A stretch of 64,000 nucleotides of DNA from positions 79,415,445-79,479,444 of the forward strand of contig CM075855.1 of NCBI GenBank assembly GCA_037975125.1. The letters run 5' to 3'. Source of the DNA: Latrodectus hesperus. Lineage: Eukaryota; Arthropoda; Arachnida; Araneae; Theridiidae. Below the pieces are notes generated by a model. That model was not told the origin of the DNA and did no database searches. It worked only from the letters and a program-made list of their open reading frames with translations. This document shows positions 49,291-59,964 of the stretch, one piece after another; position 1 is the stretch's first letter, and each line of letters opens with the position of its first letter. The position numbers were made by a program, and so were the translations under genes.

Positions 49291-50104
49291 AATAGCCAAA
49301 AGGTGTTGCTTAAATTTTTGTAGACTTTATACAAATATAATTTTTCTTCTGTGATTTGTATGTTTAGTCTAAAATCTAAATGCAGTTGTCGTTTAACATT
49401 AATTTTTTTATCAAATAATTAAAATTTTTCAATTCAATGACTTCATTTTCATTCAATAAAAATATTAAAAAGAGCCATAATTTTGCAAATAAGTAGAGAC
49501 ATGAAATTTAATTCTTAAAGCTGATTGCTACAGTTTGCTCAGAATATTGCTTATGAATGCTATAATAGGAATTTTATTGTGTGTATTTCATTTATATATA
49601 GCAAAAGATAAAATACATCTGTAAACATTTCAAAAAAATTTTAATTGCATAAAATTTTAGTACGATATTTATTGGTAACAAATTATTCAACTAATTTTAA
49701 TACTGCATTCAGAAAATTCGGCAAGGGGAAACACTGATTTTTATTGCAATTATACCGTAAAATAAAAAGTTATCATATTTAACACTCAATGAATCATTAA
49801 TATATTTTATAAAATAAATTTTTATATAAATTAACTTCCAAATACTATTTTACTTCTATTTCAAATTATATAAATTTTTCATGATATTTCTAATATTATT
49901 ATCTTCTTTTTTCTTTAACTCATCGGCTCATTAATGGCAAACTATGAGCTAGTGCTGTGCTTCAACGTTGTATATTTCGTAGGAGGAGCTGAAATTTTAT
50001 CCTCAGTTACGATTTTAATTAGGACAATTTTGATTTTTTGATTAAATGTGCCTGCATTTACTATAAACGTCTAAATATTATATAATAATAAATAACGACA
50101 TTAT

Positions 50105-50116
50105 ACACACACACAA

Positions 50117-50176
<60 letters not shown>
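50105..50176. repeat. Compound (CA)n(TA)n microsatellite
   Basis: About 30 bp of CA units with one AA interruption grade into about 42 bp of pure TA units. Confidence 0.97.
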
Positions 50177-50179
<3 letters not shown>

Positions 50180-50904
50180 TCTGTATACATAATATATAAT
50201 TTCAAACATGTACTCGTGTAATAGATTTTATCGATAAAAATATTTTACTGCGAAATATTCATGCATTTTTAAAAATCGCATTTCCTCATACAGAGAGAAA
50301 GGAAATTTAAAAATTTCTTTAAATTCATTTCACTAATTTTTAGAGGGAAATATAATATTTGTATATGGTCTGAGTTGAGCCTTTTCATGATTATTTAAAC
50401 ATTTTTACTTAGTTTCTTATGTAACATCAAAACTATCGAAATTATGGATTGATGCATAGCAATATTACATGTTAAAAAATAACTAAAGAAATAGATAATA
50501 ATATTTAAATAAATAATAAATAAAGAAATAGTTAAAAAATATTTTATTGGACATTTCAGTATTTTTGTTTATTTTGGTCAACATTCTGCTAGTGCTTGAA
50601 GCTGATTGATCTTTTATAATTGATAAACTTAAAGAAACAATTTTGAGATGCTTCTGATCGTATCCTTCGTTTGATTTTTCTTATTTTCATATATGGAAAA
50701 TCATTTATTGAATAAGTTTATTTTTTTTTGTTTTCAGAACGAAATGTATTTAATTTGTGTTAACAAAAAAGAAAAGAAATTTTCCGCGACCTAGTGCCAT
50801 ATTTTGCCTTTAAAGCTTTTTTCCTTATAGTGTTAAACATAGATTTCATTCAGGGTATCGACTAAACTTCGTCACACCGTTAATCTTTATCACTTCTAAT
50901 TGCG

Positions 50905-50958
50905 CGGCGCAACTTGTCCTTATTTGGACCTTGCGCCATAAAACCTAACCAACCACTC
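50905..50958 (-). repeat. 54-bp hairpin repeat with 9-bp target duplication
   Basis: The direct repeat CTAATTGCG occurs at 50896-50904 and 50959-50967. On the minus strand the insert reads GAGTGGTTGGTTAGGTTTTA then TGGCGCAAGGTCC...AAGTTGCGCCG, with GGCGCAA pairing to TTGCGCC. Copies A and C are homologous across this point, and copy A has no insert there. Small size plus target duplication implies it moved as a unit or as a short retroposed RNA. Confidence 0.8.
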
Positions 50959-51044
50959 CTAATTGCGTTTACATTTTCTGATAAAATGTCTGGTTTCCCT
51001 TGAAAGTATATTCAATACATTGATGCACATTTTAATTTGATGTA

Positions 51045-52449
51045 CACTACTGGCCATTAAAATTGCTACACCAAGAAGGAATGCAAATAACAGAACGATA
51101 TTTATTGGACACATACATTATAGTGGAAAGAACAAGTGATTAGATTTACAGGAAATTAGGATGTATAGATCTTGAGAAATCAGTACCCAGAGCAGCCACC
51201 TCTGGCTGCAATAACAGCATTTATCCGCCTAAGCATGGAGTCAAACAGAGATTGCATGGCATGTACGGGGATCTCAGTCCATGCAGCTTCAACACTATGC
51301 CACAGTTCATCGACAATAGTGAATGGTGAGTGATGGCGTGCCAATCGTTCGGCAACCATTGACCACACCCTCTCAATTGGTGACAGATCAGGAGAACGTG
51401 CTGGCCAGGGTAACAGTTGAACCTGTTCTGTATCAAAGAAGTTCATAAGAGTACGGGCAACATGTGGTCGTGCATTATCCTGTTGAAACAAAGCATTAGG
51501 GAGGCTTCGAAAATAGAGCAGAGCAACATGCCTTAACACATCGGAAATGTAAAGGTTGCTGTTCAAAGTGCCGGTAATGTGAACAAGAGGTGATCGCGAC
51601 GTGTATCCAATGGCACCCCATACCATCACTCCAGCAGATGGGCCAGTATGGCGATGTCCAACGCAAGCTGGCAATGCGCATTCTCCACGATGCCTCCAAA
51701 CACGGATGCGGCCATCATGGTCCTGTATAAATAACAGAGATTCATCTGTAAAGATGACGTGATGCCATTCCCACGTGCAGGTTCATCGCTGATCACACCA
51801 TTGAAGGCGCTCCTGTCTGTGACGCAGCGTCAATGGTAGCCGAAGCCATGGTCGCCGTGCAGACAATCCATGCTGCTGCAAACGTTGTCGAACTGTTCGA
51901 GCAGAAACTTGTTGCCTTGCAAATGACTCCATTTCTCGACTCAAGGTTCATGACATGGCTGTACGATCCTTTGTGACCATGCGGATAAGATGTCTGTCTT
52001 CTCTGCTGTTAGTGATGTGGGGTCGCTGAGATCCTGCATGACGTTCCGTATGATTGTCCTGAACCCATCGATTCCATATTCTGCTAACAGTCATGGGCTC
52101 TCGATCGTAGCGAGTAGCAATATTGCGGTACGATAAACCGCAATCCTAGGCTATAATCCTTCCTCGATCAAAGTCAGACACGTGCTGATAGGCATTTCTT
52201 CTTCTTATACGAGGCATTACAGCAACTTTCTTTGCCGAAAACAACGTTGAAACGGAAATTGAGTATGAGAAAACTGCTGTCAAATCTCTGGTTTTATACA
52301 CATTGTAGATGTCGCTACTGTCGCTTACTTTGTATGAATGCACTGAAAATCTAATCATTTGCATATCACAGCAAGTTCTACCTGTCATGAAAATTTCACG
52401 TGTGTGGTGTGCCGCTTTCCTGGTATAGCAATTTTAATGGCCAGTAGTG
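51045..52449 (-). mobile_element. Tcb1-like Tc1 transposon, recent but inactivated
   Basis: The terminal repeats CACTACTGGCCATTAAAATT (51045) and the exact complement ending at 52449 extend to about 28 bp with few differences and are flanked by TA (51043-51044 and 52450-52451). Length 1405 bp. A single full-length transposase frame on the minus strand is interrupted by only three stops. Confidence 0.94.
51180..52217 (-). pseudogene. Tcb1-like DD34E transposase, three premature stops
   Basis: From the ATG at 52217 (MPRIRRRNAY) to the stop at 51180 one frame of 346 codons is preserved, the normal length of Tc1-type transposases. Order: N-terminal helix-turn-helix, REPMTVSRIWNRWVQD, the second DNA-binding helix RTVRQRLQQHGLSARRPW, then catalytic blocks VIFTDES, FQQDNARPHVA and ARSPDLSPIERVW (all three catalytic acidic residues present). 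In-frame stops are TAG at codon 24, TGA after TAMS and TGA after CDQR. At least the last is explicable as CGA to TGA. No frameshift is needed. Confidence 0.92.
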
Positions 52450-52724
52450 TATTTGCTTAAATTATAAAAGTAGCTTTATTCTGTGATGGTTTCAGTTTTG
52501 TTAAAAAGAAACAGAAGTTTTTTCATTTTTTTTCTACATTCATTTTTAAAATAGTTTTATAAAACTAATTTTTGTTTCCATAAGGAAAAATAGCATTGAC
52601 TAATTCTATTTTGTGAAATAATATATTTTTGATCAGAAGTTAATGAAGTCACAAATTCTTAACAATTTTAACAATCTAACAATAACAATTTTTACAATTA
52701 TTTTCCATAAAATGAGTTCCACAC

Positions 52725-53005
52725 CATAATACACTGGTGCCAATACGGTCTTCACACGACCGTATGCAAATAGCAACTGAGCTAGATTCCCCATCGGATA
52801 GGGAAGACGCGCCTCTCATTCCCTTTTTAGGGATTTACTGTGGCTGAGTTGTTACAAATACGATCAGCGTTTTTATCTTAAGCATTGTTGTAGCTCCGTA
52901 GTCTAGAGTCGCGCTATGGTCCTGAGAAAATTCTCCCCACCCTAAAATGTTTCTCCACCTTTTGTCCAACATATTTATCACCAGCAGCAAAGTGACCACC
53001 AAATA
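52725..53005. other. Unclassified GC-richer segment
   Basis: Contains a near palindrome CGGTCTTCACACGACCG (52748-52764) and GC-richer sequence to about 53000 without an open frame. It could be the end of an unrecognised transposon or SINE. No target duplication found. Confidence 0.4.
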
Positions 53006-53804
53006 AAGGGTGATGAATTCTCAAAACAACTGCACAACTCCTAAATAAGAGAACTGTCTACTTGGAATCGAAATGGGTTAAAACTAAGGAAAAGCAAAAA
53101 AGTTATTGTCTCCAAATTATAGGAAATTGTTAAATTTAGTTTCTTTTCCCTTGTAACAGTTTACGTGGTTAGTATAATAGTACTTCCCAAATACCACTAG
53201 TTTAAAGTTTATAAAAATTTTCGTTACTAAGCAAATAGCACAATTTTGATCATAAGCGTATGAAAATTCTATAATTTTATTTTAAATAATGAGTTTTGAC
53301 ACTGAAAAACTTATCGAGTTAAGTTTTATTTTCTGTCTACCGCGTTTGCGCATTTAATACCTATTTTTAGCTAGTGTAAATGTATATATATATATTTTTA
53401 ACACAGCTCTTAGTTTTGAAATTTAAAATAAAATTACTTATTATTTAAAAAATATTTAAATCCACTTTAAACTTTAGAGGTTTTCAAAATTAATTTTTGA
53501 CAAATAATTTTGTTGTCTTTATTTTGAAAAATTCTCTATTCGAATATTAAATGAAGATTAATGTATTGAATGATATTGATTTTTTTTATACTTGAGTACT
53601 TATAAAAATGTTTCTTGATAATTATTTTTTAACTAATTAATCCATTTTATGTAATAAAACATATTTTATCTCGAAAGAAATCATTTTAGAGGAATATAAT
53701 GAAATCAATCATATTTATTACGCATTGCAAGAACTTAAAAATTAGAAATATCTTTGAATGTGATATAAATTTATTGTCTGAAAAAATACACCATTGCGTA
53801 GATG

Positions 53805-53905
53805 TTTGTCACTCGACAAGTATTTTTTTTTCCTGCGAAGGCTAATTAGGATTGGATCTACAGCTTAAAGTGGATTCCAAACCACTAACACACACAGCCA
53901 AACCT
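53805..53905 (-). repeat. SINE-1, tail part (split by SINE-3)
   Basis: On the minus strand, GGTTTGGAATCCACTTTAAG and CTGTAGATCCAATCCTAATT precede the GCGAAG...CTTGTCGAGTGACAAAC tail. The head continues at 54206-54275. Together they form one SINE-1 interrupted by another SINE. Confidence 0.85.
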
Positions 53906-54196
53906 GAAACTGTTAATCAGCGTGCTTCCCCGTAACCCCCTGAATTGGGCTCTACCAATTACATTGAAGCAGCAGCCTACATAATTTTGAAGCAGTGACT
54001 AATCAGAAGGCCCACGATATTAAGTGAAATATACCAGAGGTATCATTTCACTTGGAGGACATTGCGACCATGCCCAGATTTAACGTTCCCTGCCGCCATT
54101 AGTTAACACGACGGATCTTAAATTAATCAGGGATTCGAACTCACTACTTTCCGATAATGAGAACGACACCCTACCCAACCAGGCCACCACTGCCTC
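53906..54196 (-). repeat. SINE-3 inserted into a SINE-1, 9-bp target duplication
   Basis: Flanked by perfect GCCAAACCT duplications (53897-53905 and 54197-54205). On the minus strand the head is GAGGCAGTGGTGGCCTGGTT (A-box), GTAGTGAGTTCGAATCCCTG (B-box), and the body contains CCTCCAAGTGAAATGATACC. It matches the complete SINE-3 at 59681-59964. Confidence 0.92.
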
Positions 54197-54205
54197 GCCA
54201 AACCT

Positions 54206-54275
54206 CAGGTGGGATTCAAAGCCATGAACTGTTGAACCGAAGGCCAGAGAATGAATCGTTCAGCTGACAGTTTAG
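54206..54275 (-). repeat. SINE-1, head part (split by SINE-3)
   Basis: On the minus strand, CTGTCAGCTGAACGATTCAT, TCTGGCCTTCGGTTCAACAG, TTCATGGCTTTGAATCCCAC carry the tRNA-like head with a B-box variant. Continues at 53805-53905. Confidence 0.82.
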
Positions 54276-54760
54276 GAAGTAATGCCTAAATATAATTCAG
54301 AATAAAAACAAATTATAATTTTAATAAAGAACTATTTCAAAATCTTACGAAATAGCCTTATGTAAAACTATAAAAAAATGTGTGAGCAGATATTTTAAGT
54401 TAGTAAAATAACAGACTGAGAAATTATTCCAAAAATTATTCTAAAATTATCTCAAAGTAAACTCCTCAGATATGAATGTTAAAATTTATTTTCTTACCCG
54501 AATATACCTGATATTTTTGTTTTAGTTTTTTGACGCTCATTTTAAGCTTTTAATTGGATAAGGACTATTAGTTTAGTTTATAGTTCAGGGTGATAAATTT
54601 GAATCAATGGAAAACTTGAAAAGATGATATTCAGTGTATCACTTTTGTAAAAAATAAAAATATTATGCATTTACACTACTTAGCTTAAAATAATAATGAT
54701 TTATTAAAAATATATACAACTTAGTTTTAAAGAAATTAAACATATTTAACTATATTGCAG
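54276..54760. other. AT-rich non-coding DNA
   Basis: No gene or repeat recognised. Confidence 0.5.
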
Positions 54761-54761
54761 C

Positions 54762-54960
54762 TATGCCGACCGATTGGCTGAGTGGTTAGTGTTCCTGACT
54801 CCTGAGCTGTGGGTCCCGGGTTCGAATCCCGGTTCGGGCATGGATGTTTCTTTCCTTCTCTGTTCCTTCTTCTGTGTTATTGTTTGAATGTGGCCCGCCC
54901 TATAAACGGGTTTGTGGTGGTATGGCGCGTGTAACGCTACTCGCCTCCGTGACTTGGTTC
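54762..54960 (+). repeat. SINE-2 copy with intact tRNA-like head
   Basis: GCCGACCGATTGGCTGAGTG (A-box TGGCTGAGTGG), GTGTTCCTGACTCCTGAGCT, and a perfect B-box in CCCGGGTTCGAATCCCGG, followed by TTCGGGCATGGATG and CCTATAAACGGG. The head could nearly fold as a tRNA, but the continuing SINE body identifies it as a retroposon. The minus-strand ORF over it, with the PGFEPGT string, is a known type of false protein from this kind of SINE. Confidence 0.87.
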
Positions 54961-55179
54961 GCAAGTGCTCGCTGGGTAACGATAAATGAGTATCAATTTC
55001 TGGACTTGTTGTGGCATAGGGTTCAGTCACCCTTGTGTGCTCGCCATTGGAAAAAAAATATTGCAGCTATTAACCTTCATAATGTTGCATGTTGATGACG
55101 TTTTTCCAAATATGGGAATTGTTCTTCTTATTATCCTGTTTCAAAATCAGTTGCTTATTGAGAACCTTTGTTAAAAAAG

Positions 55180-55790
55180 TAAATGAAAATTTATTCTTAC
55201 ATATCTAAGCTTAACCATGGAATAAGATCAAATGAATAACTTAGCATTTTTAAGTGAAAAATTTGAAGTGATGACGTAGTTGATAAATTTGCTTCCTCAA
55301 AGACAAAAAAAATGTTTATAATGTAATTATATATATCAAATTATTATTGCTGTTAATAAGTACATTTACTTATATATTTATTACATACATTAATATCTTT
55401 CATAGCTTAAAAATTGAATATTTTTAAAATAATTATGTTAATGTTTGAAATAAATAATCATAATAATTAATTCAAGTTACCATCAGTCCGATTATTCTTC
55501 TGACACATTTCCGAATTCAATTTAATTTAACATTCTTAGCTCTTTTTTTTAGCTATTTTTTTATCTCAAATTTAAAAGTATATCCTGGGCCTTAAAAAAT
55601 ATCAATATTTTAGATTATCTTACAGTAAATACTTCATTATTTGCTTTATATTTTTATATGAGCTTTTATTATAGTATTACACTCATATTTTTATAACATA
55701 AAAATGATATAATTATTTTTTTAACTACGTATTTTCATGAATTTCAATTTTATGACTTGTATTGAAGGTTTTAAAACAATATTATTGAGA
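55180..55790. other. AT-rich non-coding DNA
   Basis: No supported feature. Confidence 0.5.
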
Positions 55791-55839
55791 AAATTTAGAA
55801 GAATTCCAATGAATTGTCAAAATTTAGTGACCATTGGGA

Positions 55840-55960
55840 CATCAGAGCTTTGACTACTGACCAAGCCGTCAAACATTGGATCTTACCCTAGGTGGTGAAA
55901 ATAGATCCAAATACCATAGTAGAATCTATCCAAGACTCCCTAAAGATGTCGGGTGTGTTT
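55840..55960 (+). pseudogene. Possible pogo/Tigger-type C-terminal fragment
   Basis: The frame reads ALTTDQAVKHWILP, a stop, then VKIDPNTIVESIQDSLKMSG. The spacing of W, I and the final hydrophobic-G resembles the A..W..V.PETI.NCF..AGF tail of pogo-type transposases. The match is weak and I place little weight on it. Confidence 0.22.
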
Positions 55961-56682
55961 TTGTTTCCTCCTCGGGTTTTGAAATTAGTGGCTCGACTAT
56001 CCATTGCAATAGGATTAGAAAATTACTTTGTCCTACAATTAAAAGAAAAAATTGAGATGCTTTTTAAGAAAACAAATTTAGTAAAAATTTTGGAATTTGT
56101 GACATACAGTAAAGTTTATAACATTTTAATCGATTAAATTTTTATGCATTTGTATTCATCATTAAAGATTTTTATCTGATTTCTTAAGTTTTTAATTAAT
56201 TTTAATTATAATAATAATATATTTAAGCTAGATTTCTTTAAGCTTGCTTCTTGGAATTATCTCGGAAGTAAGAAAAGCTTGCATGTAAATATCTGTTATC
56301 AAATTTGATCAAGATGTTTTGCGTCCCCTCTAATGGAAGGATTCAGAGCGACAGAAGGTTAAAAATTTTTGTTCATTGTAGATTAACCTTTTGTCTGAAC
56401 TATAATCCCATCTGTTAGAAGCAGTGACAAATTTTTATCTAAGCCAGAATGTTCCTCCTCAAAAATATATTGCGGAGAAGCTACGCTCATCATATTACAT
56501 AGATAATTGGGTAACTCATCTAATTCAAAAAGAAATGCAGAAATATTTAGTACAAAGGTTACTAAGAGGGTGATAGACTACTTTCGATTTAAAGAGATGG
56601 CATGAATCGGAAATAGGTATCAGCAATGAAAATATTTAACAGTTAAAAGTATTGTCTCTCTCTCTCTCTCGAGATAAATATA

Positions 56683-58033
56683 CAGGTTGTCCGTAAAAGA
56701 ATGTCCGAGTTTTAATGGTATATTACAGGAGTTTATTTTATACTAAATATTACAAATCATACATGATATTGAAGGAACTATGAATCATGCATGAACTCTA
56801 TCCTAGTTTTTCCTATAAGTGCTCAATGTGTGCACATTTAGTGATACGGCACACATCCAAACGAAAATGCAATTCTTCCCATACTGTCTGCAGCAAGTCC
56901 GGAGTAATGGAAGCAACAGCCTGTGCAATTCTACCTTTCAAGGTTGGTAAATCGTGGGGTAGGGGTGGAACGTAGACCCGATCTTTTACGAAGCCCCAAA
57001 GGAAGAAATCACAAGGCGTGATGTCAGGTGAACGAGGCGGCCAGGGTAACAGAACTCTGTCGTCTGGATCGTGACTCCCAATCCAATGGTCAGGGACTTC
57101 GACTTTAACCAATCTCTCACAAACAGACTCCAATGAGGAGGAGCTCCGTCTTGTTGCCAAATTATGTTTGCAGGTTCACGTTCTACTAATTGGGGCAATA
57201 GCCATTGTTGTAGCATATCCAGATAAAAAAAAAACCCTGTTACTGTAGCTTCCTGGAAAAAAAATAGTCCGTATACTTGTCGTCGTGAAACAGCACAGAA
57301 AACGTTTATTGTTGGAGAATCTCTTTCGTGTTGTACAATTTGATGATGATTTTCTAAACCCCATGTACGAACATTATGGGTATTTACCTTCTCACTTGTA
57401 TGAAACGTCGACTCATCACTGAACACAACATGATGTAGAAAGTCATTGTGCCGATCAAGAACTTCACATGCAAAACGAAATCGTACTGCACAATCATTTG
57501 GCTTTAATTGTTGTACCAACTGTAATCGGTATGGACGCAAGTGTAAAATTTTTTTAAATCGTCCAGACTGTCGTCTTTGGCAACTGCAGTCCACGACTTG
57601 CTTTCCGAACAGATTTTTGCGGACTACGACGGTAAGATTCTTCGACATGTTCCACATTCTCTATAGAAATTTTGGGTCTTCCTGGGCTTTTACCTTTATA
57701 AAGACATCCGGTCGTTTCGAATTGTCGATATCATCGGCGGATATTTCTGTCACTTGGAGGATCACATTTAAACTTTAATCGGAACGCACGTTGAACGGCA
57801 ATTACCGAATCACTCTTAGCAAACTGTAGATCACAAAACGCTTTACGCCCAGAAGTCGCCATTTTGAATAGATGACGCTGCAACTGTGAAAATGATGTAG
57901 CGGTACACGCGCATGCGCTTATCTGAAACTGTTGGAGTTATTCTTTATTCGTCACCTTCAACCACAACTGTCGAACGATTACAGCTGATACTATTACAAT
58001 TTGAAACTCGGATATTATTTTACGGACACTCTG
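56683..58033 (-). mobile_element. Mariner/Tc1-superfamily transposon inside the Pao remnant
   Basis: Ends CAGGTTGTCCGTAAAAGAAT (56683) and, on the complement, CAGAGTGTCCGTAAAATAAT (58033) are imperfect inverted repeats of about 30 bp, flanked by TA (56681-56682 and 58034-58035). Length 1351 bp. A (TC)n run lies just outside its left end (56654-56670). The Pao pol sequence resumes beyond the right end, so this element inserted into an existing Pao copy. Confidence 0.92.
56813..57862 (-). pseudogene. DUF4817/DDE transposase pseudogene
   Basis: The start is the ATG at 57862 (MATSGRKAFCDLQFAKSDSV). A TGA replaces Trp in RNIRR-YRQF (about 57729). A frameshift near 57560 moves the reading to the frame that carries VVFSDESTFH (first Asp, about 57370), VFCAVSRRQVYGLFFF, and IIWQQDGAPPHW (second Asp, about 57130-57165). 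A second frameshift near 57060-57130 leads to PWPPRSPDITPCDFFLWGFV (about 57000-57060). Same family as the pseudogene at 328-1394, about 345 residues when intact. Inactive. Confidence 0.9.
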
Positions 58034-58699
58034 TATATTCTTTTGTGACATCTGAGGAATAAGTTTATAAAACCTTACCTATCAAGACAAAAAGTGCTTC
58101 CCATTACTCAAAAGTTGTTTGATCCAATAGGATTTAGGTGTCCTGTCATACTCCTCCCAAAATTATATTTACAGACGGGCTGGGAGAAGAGATTGAATTA
58201 GGTTTTTGAACTACCTACTGATATTAAGAAAGAATTCTTAAAGTGGTTAAGTGAATTACCTTTGTTATATACCTTTTGGGAAAATCTGTAGACAAGCAAC
58301 ATTGGATAATTGTTCATCATACAGCTTGCGTACCTTTTGGGATATTTAAAAATTTTCATGCAATCATACTTGAGATGTGAGAATGAGAAACAAATGAAAG
58401 TACAGCCACTTGAAGCTAAATCTAGAATTGCTTCTCTGAAAGAAATCGCAATTCACAGGTTTGAATCACCAATTTTTCTTTTTTTTTTTTTAAATTGATG
58501 CCAGATTGTCATCATTTGTCCAAGAAAATTTCAAATCAGTATTTTGAATACACATTTTTGGACAGAATTTTCAATTGCATTTTGATAGATTGAAAACATA
58601 AGCAACGTTTATAAATTGAATGGTGAAAAGATAACGGCATATGACCAGATCTGAAGATTGGCTCCATGTTCCTGGAACAGATAACTTAATGAACCAGTC

Positions 58700-58782
58700 C
58701 ATCATCTCGCTTCTATCGGTTTTCTTACAGAACTTCCTTCACAAGGAGGTTCTGTAAGAAAACTGATAGAAGCGAGATGATG
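58700..58782 (+). repeat. 83-bp inverted duplication (hairpin) in the Pao remnant
   Basis: The arms (58700-58739 and 58743-58782) are complementary over 40 bp apart from two positions, both of which become G-U pairs in a plus-strand transcript. The loop is CAC. The right arm is native Pao coding sequence (SVRKLIEAR frame); the left arm is its inverted copy, replacing the sequence that should follow WLHVPGTDN. Transcribed, it would form a long, nearly perfect stem. Confidence 0.92.
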
Positions 58783-58999
58783 AAAGGACCACTTTGATTA
58801 GTAAAACCTAAATAAAACTGGGGCCGAATTCTAAGATCTTTTAGAATGAATCAGAATTGCCAAAAAGAAAAATATGATAGCATTAGTGAGCTGTAGTACT
58901 AAACCATGTTCATGGATCATGTCCTATTTTTCATGTCCTAATGAAGGGGCTTCCCTCCTCTTTATGCCTGATGCGACATTTTACTCCACAAAACTTTTA

Positions 59000-59660
59000 G
59001 CATATTTAGTTAGTTTTTGCTATTTATTTGTTGCTTCACTTAATTTCAATTCACAATAAGCAGGAAACTGTTGCCTGCAAGATCAGTAATAACAACTTGC
59101 AAAATTAATGAAAATATAGTTTATAATTCATAGTGTCCCCTATAATGACTGTCTTTGAGCTAGAACAATACTTAGTTTACATCTAGCCCTTCTTTGTTGG
59201 CCTGCCTAAGCTTCGTATATTATATAATAGTTAAAGGCATTGTCTGGGACGGAAAGCTGTCTAAGACGGAAACACCCTTATATTAAGATAACTTAAAACT
59301 GAAAACCATTCTGTAATTATGAGTAGAGCATTGTTAATTAATCTAAACCATAATTAAAGCTGTTTTAAGCTTCATGCAAAATTACCTATGTAGTGATATA
59401 ATTAATTTGAATTTTATAACAATCTCTTTTCATGGGCTCTTCTCATTTCAAGAATAAAAGTATATTTTTCTTTCCCACATTTAAAATTGTCATCTATGTA
59501 TCTCCACTCGGTATAGCAAAAAAATATTTCCAGCATCTGAACCTCACTTTACTCTTATAATACATTTTTAAAAAAAATTGACATTAACTACTTGTTATTC
59601 GATGTTTGAAAAATGTCGTTATTGCTCATTGCAGTTAACGTGTTTATATTTTCTTTCAAC
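59000..59660. other. Non-coding DNA
   Basis: No gene recognised; the ORF at 58874-59059 partly derives from the decayed Pao end. Confidence 0.45.
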
Positions 59661-59680
59661 AAACAGTAGATCACAAATGT

Positions 59681-59964
59681 TGTTGCACCAGCATGCTTCT
59701 TTGCACCTAGCCTTGATTTGGGCTCTACCAGTTAGATAGAAGCAGCTGGGTGGAATCTTCATGATTTTGAAGTATGGACCAAGCAGAAGACCCCCAATAC
59801 TTGGCCTGCCACCTCATAGGAATTATTTCACGTGGAGGACATTACCACGAGGCCTAGTTTTAACATGCCCCAGCTGCCATTAGAGAACATGATGGATATT
59901 CGGTTAAGCCGGGGTTCCGATAATGAGAACGACGTCCTAACCAACTATGCCACCTTGGCTTAAT
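59681..59964 (-). repeat. SINE-3 complete copy with target duplication
   Basis: Flanked by ATCACAAATGT (59670-59680) and ATCGCAAATGT (59965-59975). On the minus strand the head is AAGCCAAGGTGGCATAGTTG (A-box region), GACGTCGTTCTCATTATCGG, with a B-box remnant in AACCCCGGC. The body GGTAATGTCCTCCACGTGAA and CCAAATCAAGGCTAGGTGC tail match the nested copy at 53906-54196. Confidence 0.9.

Larger units (their letters stand above)
49293..51043 (+). repeat. Long dispersed repeat, copy C (two later insertions)
   Basis: Homologous to copies A and B in the same orientation. Shared blocks include TCTAAATGCAGTTGTCGTTT (49374-49393), CTGCATTCAGAAAATTCGG (49703-49721), CTCATCGGCTCATTAATGG (49919-49937), and TTCGTCACACCGTTAATC (50868-50885). 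A 54-bp hairpin repeat interrupts it at 50905-50958, and the Tcb1-like transposon abuts its right part at 51045. Confidence 0.72.
55800..58970 (+). mobile_element. BEL/Pao retrotransposon pol remnant
   Basis: Ordered pol pieces on the plus strand: reverse transcriptase with LEAVTNFYLSQNVPPQKYIA and KLRSSYYIDNWVTHL (YIDN being the BEL/Pao form of the catalytic box, about 56415-56515); after the inserted transposon, KLFDPIGFRCPVILLPKLYL (58110-58170); LRCENEKQMKVQPLEAKSRI (58370-58430); WLHVPGTDN (about 58660); and SVRKLIEAR followed by two TGA in place of Trp (58752-58784). No LTRs are visible. Many stops. The 5' limit is uncertain: 55800-56140 shows no clear Pao motif. Confidence 0.8.

Noticed and set aside
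54762..54840. Possible true tRNA gene
   Set aside because: A- and B-boxes are good but the sequence continues into a SINE-2 body, and the acceptor stem is imperfect.
54761..55030. Minus-strand 89-codon ORF with PEPGFEPGTHSSGVRN
   Set aside because: The PGFEPGT string comes from reading the complement of the B-box GGTTCGAATCCCGG in SINE-2; it is a common false protein.
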